From the NCBI RefSeq assembly GCF_028622115.1, contig NZ_CP097263.1, positions 4,092,001-4,156,000 of the forward strand: DNA of 64,000 nt, read 5' to 3'. This stretch comes from Kutzneria chonburiensis (GTDB taxonomy: Bacteria > Actinomycetota > Actinomycetes > Mycobacteriales > Pseudonocardiaceae). The notes below the pieces were generated by a model. It saw only the letters and a list, made by a program, of their open reading frames with translations. It had not been told where the DNA came from and searched no databases. A program made the position numbers and the translations under genes. Each line of letters starts with the position of its first letter. The stretch's first letter is position 1. Of this stretch, positions 32,824 to 42,316 are shown one piece after another.

Positions 32824-34494
32824 TCAGGCGGCCGGCTTCAGGTTCAGGATGACGTCGAGGGCGCCGGGCAGGGTCGGGTGGGCGTCGGCGTACGGGTTGT
32901 CGTTGGTCGGCCACCCGGTCCAGTTCTTGGTGCTGTACTCGCCGCCGAGGTTGGACGCGCTGGTCAGGGCGACCGGCATGTTGTCCACGAAGATCTTCTG
33001 CAACTTGTTCATGGCGGCGGTGCGGCCGGCGTCGTCGGCCGCGCTGGCGTAGGCCTTGAGCGCGGCGGTGGCGTCGGCGTTCTGGAAGCGGCCGTAGTTG
33101 CCGTTCACGCCCGGGGTCCCGACCGGCTTGTACAGGTCGCCGTCCATGATCGACTTGTACAGCTGGTACGGGGTGGCGCCGCCGTCGGTCCAGTGCAGCA
33201 CGGCGTCGAAGTTGCCCGTGTCCACGTTCTTGGTCCACGCGTCCTGGTTGGCCTTGTCGACCGTGGCGGTGATGCCGATCTTGGACACGTTGTCCTTGAT
33301 GATCTCCAGGTCGGTCTGGTAGTCGGACCAGCCGGCCGGGTCGCTCAGGGTCATCGTGACCGGCTTGCCGGTCGGGTCCTTCAGCGTGTTGCCGTCGAAG
33401 GTGAAGCCGGCCCCGGTCAGCTTGGCCTTGGCCCCGGCCACGTCGACCTTGACGTCCTGGCTCTTGTACTCCGGCGCCAGGAAGGAGTTGCCGGCCGGGG
33501 TGGGGATGCCGGTGATGTTGGTGATCGGCGGGTAGAAGTAGCCGGACTCACCCTGGTTGAAGATGTCGTCGCGGTTGATCACCATGTTGATCGCCTGGCG
33601 CAGCGCGGGGTTGTCGAACGGCGCCTTGGTGGTGTTGAACCACAGGCCGTGCCCGGCCAGGTCCGGCGGGAAGTACAGCTGGTTGTGCGCCGGGTCCTTG
33701 CTCACGAAGACCTGCTTGGCGTTCGGGATGAACGCGAAGGCCCACTCACACGCGCCGGTGGCCAGCGCGGTGGCCTGGGCGTTGTTGTCGGTGTAGGAGG
33801 TGTAGCGCAGCTCCTTGACCTTGGGCGCGTCCTTCCAGTAGTCGCTGCGCACGTCCAGCGTCACCGTCTGCGGCGTGAACGTCTTGAGCTTGAACGGGCC
33901 GGTGCCCACCGGGTCCTTGACCGGGTCCGTCGCCGGGTCCTTGAACGTGGACCACTGGTGCTTCGGCACGATCGGGGTGTCGGTGAGGATCTTGTACTCG
34001 TTGACGAACTGCGGGCTGGTGAACGTCGCGGTCACCGTGCTGCCCGACACCGTGGTGTCGCCGAACGGGATCGCGTTGTGGTTCAGGCCCGCCGTCGCCT
34101 TGAGCAGGTCGAAGGTGAACTTGACGTCGTCGGCCGAGAACGCCTGGCCGTCCGACCACTTGACGTTGTCCCGGACCGTCAACGTCAGGGTCTGGTAGTT
34201 GTTCGACCAGTCCCACTTGGTGGCCAGCCACGGCTTGGCGTCATCGGTCGGCTTGACCTTGTTGAACAGGGCCAGCGGCTCGAAGATCACGTTCTTGTAG
34301 CCGAGCGAGTTGGCCGCCGAGCTGGACAGGTACGGGTTGTTGTTGTCCGTCTGGGGGCCGTTGGGCATGCCGACGTTCAGCACGCCGTCCGCATTGCCCT
34401 TCGCGGTCGAACCGCCGCCACCGCACGCGGTGAGGGCGGTGGCCGCCATGAGACTGCCGGCTACGGCGAAGACCACTCTGCGACTGACGCGCAT
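32824..34494 (-). CDS. Solute-binding lipoprotein of the Opp-type importer (SBP family 5)
   Basis: A 556-residue substrate-binding lipoprotein. The signal peptide has the lipobox LTAC with the lipidated Cys at residue 24, followed by GGGGSTAKG. The mature part follows the DppA/OppA fold: [27 protein letters not shown] (in parts), [19 protein letters not shown], and a C-terminal FLAPEYKSQ and [12 protein letters not shown]. Family 5 proteins bind peptides, nickel or oligosaccharides. The adjoining GH1 enzyme and ROK regulator favour beta-glucosides or cello-oligosaccharides. ATG at 34494 has AGGAGGA right upstream. It is the first gene of a six-gene operon. Confidence 0.93.
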   Translation of the reverse strand: MRVSRRVVFAVAGSLMAATALTACGGGGSTAKGNADGVLNVGMPNGPQTDNNNPYLSSSAANSLGYKNVIFEPLALFNKVKPTDDAKPWLATKWDWSNNYQTLTLTVRDNVKWSDGQAFSADDVKFTFDLLKATAGLNHNAIPFGDTTVSGSTVTATFTSPQFVNEYKILTDTPIVPKHQWSTFKDPATDPVKDPVGTGPFKLKTFTPQTVTLDVRSDYWKDAPKVKELRYTSYTDNNAQATALATGACEWAFAFIPNAKQVFVSKDPAHNQLYFPPDLAGHGLWFNTTKAPFDNPALRQAINMVINRDDIFNQGESGYFYPPITNITGIPTPAGNSFLAPEYKSQDVKVDVAGAKAKLTGAGFTFDGNTLKDPTGKPVTMTLSDPAGWSDYQTDLEIIKDNVSKIGITATVDKANQDAWTKNVDTGNFDAVLHWTDGGATPYQLYKSIMDGDLYKPVGTPGVNGNYGRFQNADATAALKAYASAADDAGRTAAMNKLQKIFVDNMPVALTSASNLGGEYSTKNWTGWPTNDNPYADAHPTLPGALDVILNLKPAA

Positions 34495-34983
34495 GGGTCC
34501 TCCTTGTCGTCTGCGAGGAGGGTGGGACCGTGTGCGCCGCCCGCGCGGCGCGTGTTGCGGCAGAGTCAACCTGCGTGTCACAGCTCACGTCAATAACGGA
34601 GCGGTCACAAAATTAACCCTAAATTTAAGCCTTGAACAAAACGGCAGGCTAGGACGGTCGCCGCCTGCGGCCGCGGCACTGACACGCGGCAGCCTAGTCG
34701 CACCGAGTGCGATGGTGTAGACACACAGAGTGCTGATTTTTCGGTCCGTTCGGTCACGTGAACCGCTGCGCCCGCGCCGACGAACGGCGTAAACGGCCGG
34801 ATCGGCCGGATTCAAACGTCCACGGTTGTGAACGTCGGCTAACCTCTCGGGGCCGGGACACTTCAGGGTGATCCGCACCGACGCGTTGGGCCGCCAGGGT
34901 TTCTTACGGTGTTAAATTATGGCGCTAACTTAGTCGGTCCGGCATCCTGTCACGCAGACGTTCCCACCGTCGATGGGCACCCC
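34495..34983. other. Divergent control region between importer operon and ROK regulator
   Basis: This 489-base gap has unusually AT-rich islands for this genome, at about 34605-34640 and 34905-34930. The first holds a good promoter for the importer operon and a TAAATTTA palindrome. The second has GTTA-N11-TAAC just before the ROK gene, a candidate autoregulatory site. I see no gene in it. Confidence 0.6.
34611..34639 (-). promoter_or_regulatory. Promoter of the Opp-type importer operon
   Basis: On the minus strand, TTGTTC (34639-34634) and TTAATT (34616-34611) are 17 bases apart, about 120 bases before the binding-protein gene. The spacer contains TAAATTTA, a likely site for the ROK repressor. 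Confidence 0.55.
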
Positions 34984-36210
34984 ATGGAACCAAAGCGCAC
35001 CACGGTTCGCGATCTTCGCCGCCACAACAGGTCAACGCTGCTGTCGAAGCTGTTCTTCGACGGGCCGCTGAGCCGGCACGAGCTGAGCCAGCTCACCGGC
35101 CTGTCCGCGGCCACCGTCAGCAATGTGACCGCCGAGCTGGTCGAGGATCGGCTGATCGTGGAAGCGGGCCTGGTGGAGTCGGACGGCGGACGGCCCCGGG
35201 TGCTGCTGCGCGTCGACCCGAAGTACGCCCACGTCGTCGGCATCGACGTCGGCGAGACCGGCGTCAAGGTGGAGCTGTTCGACCTGGCCATGACCCGGCT
35301 GGCCGCGGCCGACCTGCCGCTGACCTCGATCGAGCCCGATCCGGCCGAGGTCGTCGCCCGCACCGCCGAGGGCCTGCGCCAGGTGATCGAGGCGGCCGAC
35401 GTGACCGAGAGCAGCGTGCTCGGCGTCGGCATCGGCGTGCCCGGCACGGTGGAGAAGGGCACCAGGACCCTGGTGCACGCCCAGACCATCGGCTGGGACG
35501 CGGTTCCGCTGCCGTCCATGCTGCGCGACCAGGGCATCCGGCTGCCGCTGTTCCTGGACAACGGGGCCAAGACGCAGGGACAGGCCGAGATGTGGTTCGG
35601 CGCCGGCCGGGGCGCGCGGCACGCGGTGATCGTGCTCGTCGGGTCCGGGGTGGGCGCGGCGGTGATCACCGACGGCCAGACCTACGCCGGCTACAGCAGC
35701 AGCGCCGGCGAATGGGGGCACACCACCATCGTCTACGGCGGTCGGCAGTGCCGCTGCGGGGCGCGCGGCTGCCTTGAGGCGTACGTCGGCGCGGAGGGCA
35801 TCCTCGACCGGTACCGCAAGGCGCGCGGCGGTCGCGGCACGGTCGACACCGACGAGCAGGCGGCGCTGGCCGCGCTGGTCGCCGCGGCCGACAGCTCCAA
35901 GATCGCGGCCAAGGTGCTGGACGACACCGCGGGCTACGTGGGCGCGGGCATCGCCAACCTGATCAACCTGTTCAACCCGGAGCGCATCGTGATGGGCGGC
36001 TGGGCCGGGCTGGCCATGGGCGATCAGTGGCTGGAGGGCGTGAAGAAGGCGACCGCCGAGCACGCGCTGCGGCACCCGTATGAGCAGACCTCGATCGAAC
36101 TGTGCCGGTTGGGCCCGGACGCCGTCGCCGTCGGCGCCGCCACCCTGCCGGTGGCCGCGCTGCTCGACGCCGGCGGCGATCCCCGTGAGAGCACCCGCAG
36201 CGTTGCCTGA
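34984..36210 (+). CDS. ROK-family transcriptional regulator (NagC/XylR type)
   Basis: A 408-residue regulator. The winged helix-turn-helix is at about 10-65 (LSRHELSQLTGLSAATVSNV). The ROK sugar-kinase-like domain begins VVGIDVGETGVKVELFD and has the ROK signature with the zinc site: HTTIVYGGRQCRCGARGCLEAYVG (in parts, C-x-C-x4-C). DNGAKTQGQAEMWFGAGRG contains the sugar-contact region. Such proteins release operators on binding a sugar. Divergent placement beside the importer operon makes it the probable repressor. ATG at 34984 starts just before the DNA-binding domain; a GTG at 34909 would add 25 residues without a ribosome site. Confidence 0.92.
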   Translation: MEPKRTTVRDLRRHNRSTLLSKLFFDGPLSRHELSQLTGLSAATVSNVTAELVEDRLIVEAGLVESDGGRPRVLLRVDPKYAHVVGIDVGETGVKVELFDLAMTRLAAADLPLTSIEPDPAEVVARTAEGLRQVIEAADVTESSVLGVGIGVPGTVEKGTRTLVHAQTIGWDAVPLPSMLRDQGIRLPLFLDNGAKTQGQAEMWFGAGRGARHAVIVLVGSGVGAAVITDGQTYAGYSSSAGEWGHTTIVYGGRQCRCGARGCLEAYVGAEGILDRYRKARGGRGTVDTDEQAALAALVAAADSSKIAAKVLDDTAGYVGAGIANLINLFNPERIVMGGWAGLAMGDQWLEGVKKATAEHALRHPYEQTSIELCRLGPDAVAVGAATLPVAALLDAGGDPRESTRSVA

Positions 36211-36255
36211 TTATTGGGTCGACCGGGGCTGAGGCCTCTGGCACAGTGGCCGGCC

Positions 36256-37176
36256 ATGGACCTCCTCACCGCGGCGGACGTCCGGCTGATGCAGGGCCTG
36301 GCCCAGCGCATCGTGGCCACCCGCCTCGACCTGGTGAACTCGGACGCCTCGGTCGGCGAGCTGGCCTGGAACTGGGGCCGCAACCACCGGCTGTACAACG
36401 CGACCTGGCCGCGGCGGCTGTGGTTCGCCGGTGACGACCTGGTGGCGTGGGGCTGGGCCCAGCTGCCGCGGCAGGTTCGGCTGCGGGACGGGTCGGCCAG
36501 GGAGGTCACCGACGCCGCGCTGACGCACCAGGTGCATCCCGATCACGCCGGTCTGGTCGACGAAGTGATCGACTGGTTCGAGGACGTGACGCCAGGTCTC
36601 GTGCGCACGATGATCCTCCAGGACGCCGACGAGTTCGCGCTCCAGCGGTGGACGGCCCGTGGCTACGTGGTCGAGTCCGCCTCGGACTCGTGGACCCAGC
36701 TCAACGTCCGAGAGTTACACGAGATCGATAAACCCTTGCTGCCACAGGGTTTCCGGTTCCGCAACGCGGACGAGGCCGGGACGGCGGCGGTGGTTCAGGC
36801 CCATGTGGACGCTTGGCCGGTGACGACGTACAACGCCGACGCCTACGCGGATCTGCGCGCGACGCCGCCGTATCGCGGCGATCTGCACGTACTCGTCGAG
36901 GCGCCGGACGGCACGATGGCGTGCTCGGCGGTGATGTGGCTGGACGAGGTCAACAAGACCGCCGAGTTCGAGCCGGTCGGCACGCATCCGGACTTCCGGC
37001 GGCGTGGCCTGGGCCGAGCGTTGCTACTGCACGGTATGCACGTGGCCCGTGACGCCGGAGCCACGCAGATGACCGTCGCCTGCCTCGGTGCCGCCGAACA
37101 CCCCAACGCCCGCGGCCTGTACTACAGCGTCGGCTTCCGCTACTTCAGCCACGACATCGCCCTCCACCACCCCTAA
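36256..37176 (+). CDS. GNAT-family N-acetyltransferase
   Basis: A 306-residue protein with two GNAT-like halves. The C-terminal half has the acetyl-CoA loop HPDFRRRGLGRALLLHGMHVARDAG (in parts, R/Q-x-x-G-x-G/A form) followed by NARGLYYSVGFRYF, the usual beta5-alpha4 end. The N-terminal half is a degenerate repeat (LVAWGWAQLPRQ, HPDHAGLVDEVIDW). Substrate unknown; small molecules or peptides are typical. ATG at 36256 has no strong ribosome site. The stop TAA is immediately followed by the 118-bp palindromic element B1. Confidence 0.85.
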   Translation: MDLLTAADVRLMQGLAQRIVATRLDLVNSDASVGELAWNWGRNHRLYNATWPRRLWFAGDDLVAWGWAQLPRQVRLRDGSAREVTDAALTHQVHPDHAGLVDEVIDWFEDVTPGLVRTMILQDADEFALQRWTARGYVVESASDSWTQLNVRELHEIDKPLLPQGFRFRNADEAGTAAVVQAHVDAWPVTTYNADAYADLRATPPYRGDLHVLVEAPDGTMACSAVMWLDEVNKTAEFEPVGTHPDFRRRGLGRALLLHGMHVARDAGATQMTVACLGAAEHPNARGLYYSVGFRYFSHDIALHHP

Positions 37177-37294
37177 CCCCTGCGAGTCCCGCCCAGCGTC
37201 ACACCGAAATGCGGTTTCGGGCAGAAGCAAGGTCCGAGGCTCAGTTCTGCACGAGACCGTGTTTCGCTGTGACGGAGAGCGGGACTCGCGGGGG
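37177..37294. repeat. 118-bp long palindrome, family B copy B1
   Basis: Two 50-base arms pair with about nine mismatches around an 18-base loop (37227-37244). The arm edges are GCGAGTCCCGC and GCGGGACTCGC. It begins at the base after the acetyltransferase stop codon. A second copy with an insertion in its loop is at 49321-49484. It can form a long hairpin in DNA or RNA. Confidence 0.85.
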
Positions 37295-37439
37295 TGGGGA
37301 TTTGTCGCGCCTTACATCTAGCCGTGAAGTATGTCCGTTGCTACCGTGGAGCCCCCTGCACGACTCGTCGTGGGCCGCTCACATACGGTGAGCGCTGCCG
37401 CCTCCCGCGACGCGTCGTTGGTTCGACCTGGAGGCGACA

Positions 37440-38276
37440 ATGACGTCACTTGCCCGTTCCCGCCGGGCCGCGGTCGCCGTCGCGGCCGCCGCCGCGGCGG
37501 TGTTGGCCTGCGTGACCCCGGGCTCCGCCGGCGCGCAGCCGCAGCTGACCGCGACGTTCACCGAGGACTTCAACGGGGCGGCCGGCAGCGCCGCCAACGG
37601 CAGCCGGTGGAACTACGAGACCGGCGACAACGTCAACAACCACGAGCGTGAGTGGTACACGTCCGGCGCGGCCAACGGGGCGCTGGACGGCAACGGCCAC
37701 CTGGTCATCACGGCCAAGAAGGAGGGCGGCCACACCTGCTGGTACGGCCCGTGCCAGTACACCTCGGCCCGCCTGACCACGGCCAACAAGTTCAGCGCCC
37801 AGTACGGCCATGTCGAGGCGCGCATGCAGATCCCGCGCGGCCAGGGCATGTGGCCGGCGTTCTGGATGCTGGGCGCGAACATCGGGCAGTCCGGGGTCGG
37901 CTGGCCCAAGTGCGGCGAGATCGACATCATGGAGAACATCGGCAAGGAGCCGAACACCGTGCACGGCACCATCCACGGGCCCGGCTACTCCGGCTCCGGC
38001 GGCATCGGCGCGGCCTACAACGGCCCGGTCTTCGCCGACGGCTTCCACACCTACGCGGTGGACTGGTCGCCCAACAAGATCGTGTGGTCGGTCGACGGCC
38101 ACGCGTACGAGACGCGCACCCCGGCCGATGTGCACGGCAACGCGTGGGCGTTCAACCACCCCTTCTACATCATTCTCAACCTGGCCGTCGGCGGCTACTG
38201 GCCGGGTGACCCCAACGGCAGCACGCCGTTCCCGGCCAAGCTCGTCGTCGACTATGTTCATGTCACTACTGCCTGA
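37440..38276 (+). CDS. Secreted GH16 endo-beta-1,3-glucanase (laminarinase type)
   Basis: A 278-residue exported enzyme. The signal peptide (1-32) has the twin basic start and Ala-rich core ending AGAQ. The GH16 catalytic motif E-x-D-x-x-E is GEIDIMENIG at about 159-164. Other hallmarks are the substrate-cleft RMQIPRGQGMWPAFWMLG and ILNLAVGGYWPGDPNG. It cleaves beta-1,3 (or 1,3-1,4) glucans such as fungal wall laminarin. There is no accessory binding domain, unlike its paralogue 300 bases downstream. GGAGG precedes the ATG at 37440. A strong hairpin follows the stop. Confidence 0.93.
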   Translation: MTSLARSRRAAVAVAAAAAAVLACVTPGSAGAQPQLTATFTEDFNGAAGSAANGSRWNYETGDNVNNHEREWYTSGAANGALDGNGHLVITAKKEGGHTCWYGPCQYTSARLTTANKFSAQYGHVEARMQIPRGQGMWPAFWMLGANIGQSGVGWPKCGEIDIMENIGKEPNTVHGTIHGPGYSGSGGIGAAYNGPVFADGFHTYAVDWSPNKIVWSVDGHAYETRTPADVHGNAWAFNHPFYIILNLAVGGYWPGDPNGSTPFPAKLVVDYVHVTTA

Positions 38277-38294
38277 CATGTAAGCGTTTCTCGG

Positions 38295-38327
38295 TTCCCG
38301 CCCGGAGCGCGAAGCACCGGGCGGGAA
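38295..38327 (+). terminator. Strong hairpin terminator after the GH16 gene
   Basis: Eleven-base perfect arms TTCCCGCCCGG/CCGGGCGGGAA around an eleven-base loop, 18 bases past the stop. No T-tract, as is common in actinomycetes. Confidence 0.75.
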
Positions 38328-38349
38328 CTGTCGCGCGTCCTAGTTGATC

Positions 38350-38377
38350 TTGACGTGGCGGGACTTGTTCCTAGTCT
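38350..38377 (+). promoter_or_regulatory. Promoter TTGACG-N16-TAGTCT
   Basis: The -35 is at 38350-38355 and the -10 at 38372-38377, about 215 bases ahead of the GH16-lectin gene. The long leader may carry further control such as the GTATGAA/TTCATAC pair. Confidence 0.5.
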
Positions 38378-38592
38378 TGTATGAAGTGTCCGCGCAGGCA
38401 TTGCCAAATGTGGTTCATACCTCTGATACTCGTCGCACCGACGGGTCACATCCCTGCGCCCGTTGGACTTCGACCCCTGCCGTAGACCGATTTCGCGACC
38501 CTGCAAGGAAAACCGCCGCACTCTGCCGAGATCCGCCCTCGGTCGGTGCCTCCTGCGGTGCGAACACAACGTTCCCCGAGAGGCGAAAGCTC

Positions 38593-39837
38593 ATGCGCAG
38601 ACACAGACATCTCCTGCTCGCCGCGGTGCTCGCGGCGACAACCGTCGTCCCGTTGGGACTGACCGCATCGGCGGCCCCCGCCGCGCCCGCGGCCACCACC
38701 ACCTTCAGCGACGACTTCGACGGCCCGGCCGGCAGCCCGGCCGACGGCGGCAAGTGGTCCTACGAGACCGGCGACAACGTCAACAACCACGAACTCGAGT
38801 GGTACACGGCCGGGTCGAACAACGCCGCGCTGGACGGCCAGGGCCACCTGGTGATCACGGCCAAGCGCGAGAACCCGGGCAACAACAACTGCTGGTACGG
38901 CTACTGCCAGTACACCTCGGCCCGGCTCAACACCGCGCAGCGCTTCACCCAGGCCTACGGCCACTTCGAGACCCGCATGCAGATCCCGCGCGGCCAGGGC
39001 ATGTGGCCGGCGTTCTGGATGCTGGGCGACAACATCGGCGACCCGAACGTGGGCTGGCCCAACAGCGGCGAGATCGACGTCATGGAGAACGTCGGCAACG
39101 AGCCCGGCACCGTGCACGGCACCATCCACGGCCCCGGCTACTCCGGCTCCGGCGGCGTCGGCGCCGGCTACTCGCTGCCCGGCGGGCAGGCCTTCGCCGA
39201 CGGCTTCCACACCTTCGCGATCGACTGGTCGCCCAACCGGATCACCTGGTCCGTGGACGGAAACGCCTACGAGACAAGGACTCCGGCCGACATCAACGGC
39301 AACCGGTGGGTGTTCGACCACCCGTTCTTCATCATCATGAACCTGGCCGTCGGCGGCTACTGGCCGGGCAATCCCGATGGCAGCACGCCGTTCCCGGGCA
39401 AGCTGGTGGTGGACTACGTGCACGTGACCACCGGCGACAGCGGCCCGCCGCCGGGCGGCGGCGGCACGATCACCGGCATCGGCGGCAAGTGCATCGACGT
39501 GGCCGGGGCCAACTCCGCCAACGGAACCGCCGTCCAGCTCTACGACTGCAACGGCACCGCCGCGCAGCAGTGGTCCGTCGGCAACGGCCAGATCAAGGCG
39601 CTGGGCAAGTGCCTCGACGTCTCCGGCGGCGGCACCGCCAACGGAACCGTCGTGCAACTGTGGGACTGCAACGGATCCGGCGCGCAGAACTGGACCGTCA
39701 GCGGGGCCAACGACATCGTCAACATCCAGGCCAACAAGTGCCTCGACGCCTCGAACAACAGCTCCGCCAACGGGACCAGGTTGCAGATCTGGGACTGCTC
39801 CGGCAACGCCAACCAGAAGTGGACGGTGAACAGCTGA
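38593..39837 (+). CDS. Secreted GH16 beta-1,3-glucanase with ricin-type lectin domain
   Basis: A 414-residue exported enzyme. A signal peptide (1-27) leads to a GH16 domain (~30-275) highly similar to the upstream GH16 protein. It has GEIDVMENVG as catalytic motif. A Gly/Pro linker (DSGPPPGGGG) joins it to a ricin-B-type (CBM13) lectin of about 125 residues in three repeats, each ending in a Q/N-x-W site (AQQW, AQNW, NQKW) and with paired Cys. The lectin would hold the enzyme on glucan or other wall sugar. Its stop overlaps the next start (ATGA-type TGATG at 39835-39839), making the first gene of a three-gene operon. Confidence 0.93.
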   Translation: MRRHRHLLLAAVLAATTVVPLGLTASAAPAAPAATTTFSDDFDGPAGSPADGGKWSYETGDNVNNHELEWYTAGSNNAALDGQGHLVITAKRENPGNNNCWYGYCQYTSARLNTAQRFTQAYGHFETRMQIPRGQGMWPAFWMLGDNIGDPNVGWPNSGEIDVMENVGNEPGTVHGTIHGPGYSGSGGVGAGYSLPGGQAFADGFHTFAIDWSPNRITWSVDGNAYETRTPADINGNRWVFDHPFFIIMNLAVGGYWPGNPDGSTPFPGKLVVDYVHVTTGDSGPPPGGGGTITGIGGKCIDVAGANSANGTAVQLYDCNGTAAQQWSVGNGQIKALGKCLDVSGGGTANGTVVQLWDCNGSGAQNWTVSGANDIVNIQANKCLDASNNSSANGTRLQIWDCSGNANQKWTVNS

Positions 39838-40901
39838 TGCGCCGGCGAATCCTCACCCTCCTGGCCGGATTGCTGTTGGCCCTGCCCCTGTTCGGGCTCA
39901 GCTCGGCGCCGGCCATGGCGTCCGACCCCGGCGGCCCGTCGGCCAGCCAGCTGCTGGCCAAGGTGACCAACTGCCAGCAGATCTCGCACGGCAGCTACGC
40001 CACCGACGAGGGCCAGCCCGGCACGGTTCCGGTGTGCCAGGCCAATGGCGCGGTGTTCTTCAAGGCCGACATGGACGTCGACTGCGACGGCCAGCGCACC
40101 ACGCAGTGCAACGAGCAGACCGACTGCTGCTTCTACCCGGACACCGCTTTCCACACCTCCAACGACCAGCCGCTCAACGCCGCTCAGCTGCCGTACATCG
40201 TGCTGCCGAGCCCGTCGGGCATCTGGGACTACCGCACGGCCGGCATCGACGGCGGCGCGGTGGTGGCGGTGATCTACAACAACCAGGTGACCTACGCGGT
40301 CGTCGGCGATACCGGACCCACCGGCATCATCGGCGAGTCCTCCTACGCCACCGCGCAGTCGCTGGGGATCAACCCTGACCCGAAGAACGGCGGCACCGAC
40401 AGCGGCGTGACCTACATCGTGTTCCCGCACTCCAAGGTGAACCCGATCGAGAGCCACAGCAGCGCCGTCTCGCTGGGCCAGCAGCTGGCCACCACCTTCG
40501 TCGGTGGCGGCGGCAACCCGCCGCCGCCCACCGGCGGCACGATCACCGGCATCGGCGGCAAGTGCATCGACGTGGCCGGGGCCAACTCCGCCAACGGATC
40601 CGCCGTTCAGCTCTATGACTGCAACGGCACCGCCGCGCAGCAGTGGTCGGTGAGCAACGGCCAGATCAAGGCGCTGGGCAAGTGCCTTGACGTCTCCGGG
40701 GCCAACTCGGCCAACGGGACCGTGGTCCAGCTGTGGGACTGCAACGGCAGCGCCGCGCAGAACTGGTCCCGTCCGGGCGACGGCTCGATCCGGGCGTTGG
40801 GCAAGTGCCTCGACGCCTCCAACAACAGCTCCGCCAACGGAACCCGGTTGCAGATCTGGGACTGCGCCGGCTCCGCCAACCAGAAGTGGACGGTCGCATG
40901 A
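39837..40901 (+). CDS. Secreted GH75 chitosanase with ricin-type lectin domain
   Basis: A 354-residue exported enzyme. After a signal peptide (1-28) comes a GH75-type chitosanase domain (~35-225) with DMDVDCDGQRTTQCNEQTDCCFYPDT (in parts) and YAVVGDTGPTGIIGESSYATAQSLG (in parts), the Asp/Glu-bearing blocks of fungal and actinobacterial chitosanases. A Gly/Pro linker precedes a three-repeat ricin-B lectin nearly identical in DNA to that of the upstream gene. It cuts chitosan, a partly deacetylated fungal wall polymer. Start overlaps the upstream stop; its own stop overlaps the next start (ATGA at 40898-40901). Confidence 0.9.
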   Translation: MRRRILTLLAGLLLALPLFGLSSAPAMASDPGGPSASQLLAKVTNCQQISHGSYATDEGQPGTVPVCQANGAVFFKADMDVDCDGQRTTQCNEQTDCCFYPDTAFHTSNDQPLNAAQLPYIVLPSPSGIWDYRTAGIDGGAVVAVIYNNQVTYAVVGDTGPTGIIGESSYATAQSLGINPDPKNGGTDSGVTYIVFPHSKVNPIESHSSAVSLGQQLATTFVGGGGNPPPPTGGTITGIGGKCIDVAGANSANGSAVQLYDCNGTAAQQWSVSNGQIKALGKCLDVSGANSANGTVVQLWDCNGSAAQNWSRPGDGSIRALGKCLDASNNSSANGTRLQIWDCAGSANQKWTVA

Positions 40902-42264
40902 TCAGGAAGTCCGTCACCCTGCTGGCCGGGGTGGCCGCGCTGGCGACCGTGCTGCTGCCGGGCACGGCGTCCGCGGCGACCGGCACGATCACCGGCATCG
41001 GCGGCAAGTGCGTCGACATCGCCGGGGCCAACTCCGCCAACGGAACCGCGGTCCAGCTCTACGACTGCAACGGCACCGGGGCCCAGCAGTGGACCACCGG
41101 CTCCGACGGCAGCATCCAGGCGCTGGGCAAGTGTCTCGACGTGGCCGGGGCCAACGCGGCCAACGGCACCAAGGTGCAGATCTGGGACTGCAACGGCACC
41201 GCCGCGCAGCAGTGGACCATCGGCTCCAACGGCGCGATCCAGGCGCTGGGCAAGTGCTTGGACGCCACCAACAACAGCTCGGCCAACGGGACCCTGCTCC
41301 AGATCTGGGACTGCGCCGGCTCGCCCAACCAGACCTGGACGGCGCCCGGCGGCGGCACCACTCCCCGCCGCCGCCCCCGCCGCCGAACGGGGCGATGGCC
41401 GTCGCGCCGTACTACTTCAACGGCTGGGGCAACCCGCCGGACCCGCGCACGGTCATGAGCGCCACCGGCGTCAAGTGGTTCACCATGGCGTTCGTGCTCA
41501 ACAACGGGTACTGCACCCCGATGTGGGACGGCGGCCGGCCGCTGACCGGCGGCGTCGACCAGAACACCATCAACACGATTCGGTCGGCCGGCGGTGACGT
41601 GGTGCCGTCGTTCGGCGGGGCCAACGGCAACAAGCTGGAAGCCTCCTGCAACAACGCCAACGACCTGGCCGGGGCCTACCAGAAGGTGATCAACACCTAC
41701 GGCCTCAAGGCCATCGACCTCGACTTCGAGGGCGACGTCTACGGCAACGGCACCATCCAGCAGCGGCTGGTCGACGCACTGAAGATCATCCGGGCCAACA
41801 ACGCCGGGCTGGCCGTCTACGTCACCATCGGCAGCGGGCAGAACGGCCCGGGCAACGACCTGATCACCCGCGCGGCCAACTCCGGGCTGACCGTGGACGT
41901 GTGGACGATCATGCCGTTCGACTTCGGCGGCGCCGGCCAGGACATGGCCCGGCTGACCGCGCAGGCCACCGACGGCCTGGAGCGGGCGGTCCGCGACGCG
42001 TACCACTACACCGACGACGTCGCCTACCGGCACAGCGGCCTGTCGTCGATGAACGGCATCACCGACAACAACGAGCGGGTGACGGTGGCCAACGCCCAGA
42101 CCATGGTGGGCTACGCCAACCAGCACCACCTCGGCCGGTTCACCTACTGGGCGACCAACCGGGACCGGCCGTGCCCCGGCGCCTACCCGAACGACGACAC
42201 CTGCTCGGGTGTCGCCCAGAACGCGTGGGACTTCACCCGGACGTTCGCGCAATACAAGGGCTAA
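40898..42264 (+). pseudogene. Secreted lectin-GH18 chitinase, frame broken by one missing base
   Basis: A signal peptide (MIRKSVTLLAG..., ending ASA) and a three-repeat ricin-B lectin lie in one frame up to GGGTTP. The proline linker and the GH18 domain lie in the next frame: APYYFNGWG, GGDVVPSFGGANG, and the catalytic D-x-D-x-E in KAIDLDFEGD. Adding one C to CCCC at 41363-41366 joins them as a ~455-residue enzyme. The linker is a run of CCG/CCC codons, where a miscall is easy. The domain order is reversed compared with the two upstream genes. It likely degrades chitin. It is the last gene of the operon and a terminator follows. Confidence 0.88.
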
Positions 42265-42286
42265 GGACCCTTGAAGTGACCTGACA

Positions 42287-42314
42287 GGACGGCGCGGGGC
42301 GACCCGCGCCGTCC
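42287..42314 (+). terminator. Terminator after the glycosidase operon
   Basis: Twelve-base perfect arms GGACGGCGCGGG/CCCGCGCCGTCC around a four-base loop, 22 bases past the GH18 stop and directly ahead of the serine hydrolase gene. Confidence 0.8.
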
Positions 42315-42316
42315 GT

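Larger units (their letters stand above)
38277..38592. other. Intergenic region ahead of the lectin-bearing glycosidase operon
   Basis: 316 bases with no gene. It contains a terminator hairpin (38295-38327), a promoter (38350-38377) and a GTATGAA/TTCATAC inverted pair near 38380-38420, a possible regulator site. Confidence 0.55.
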
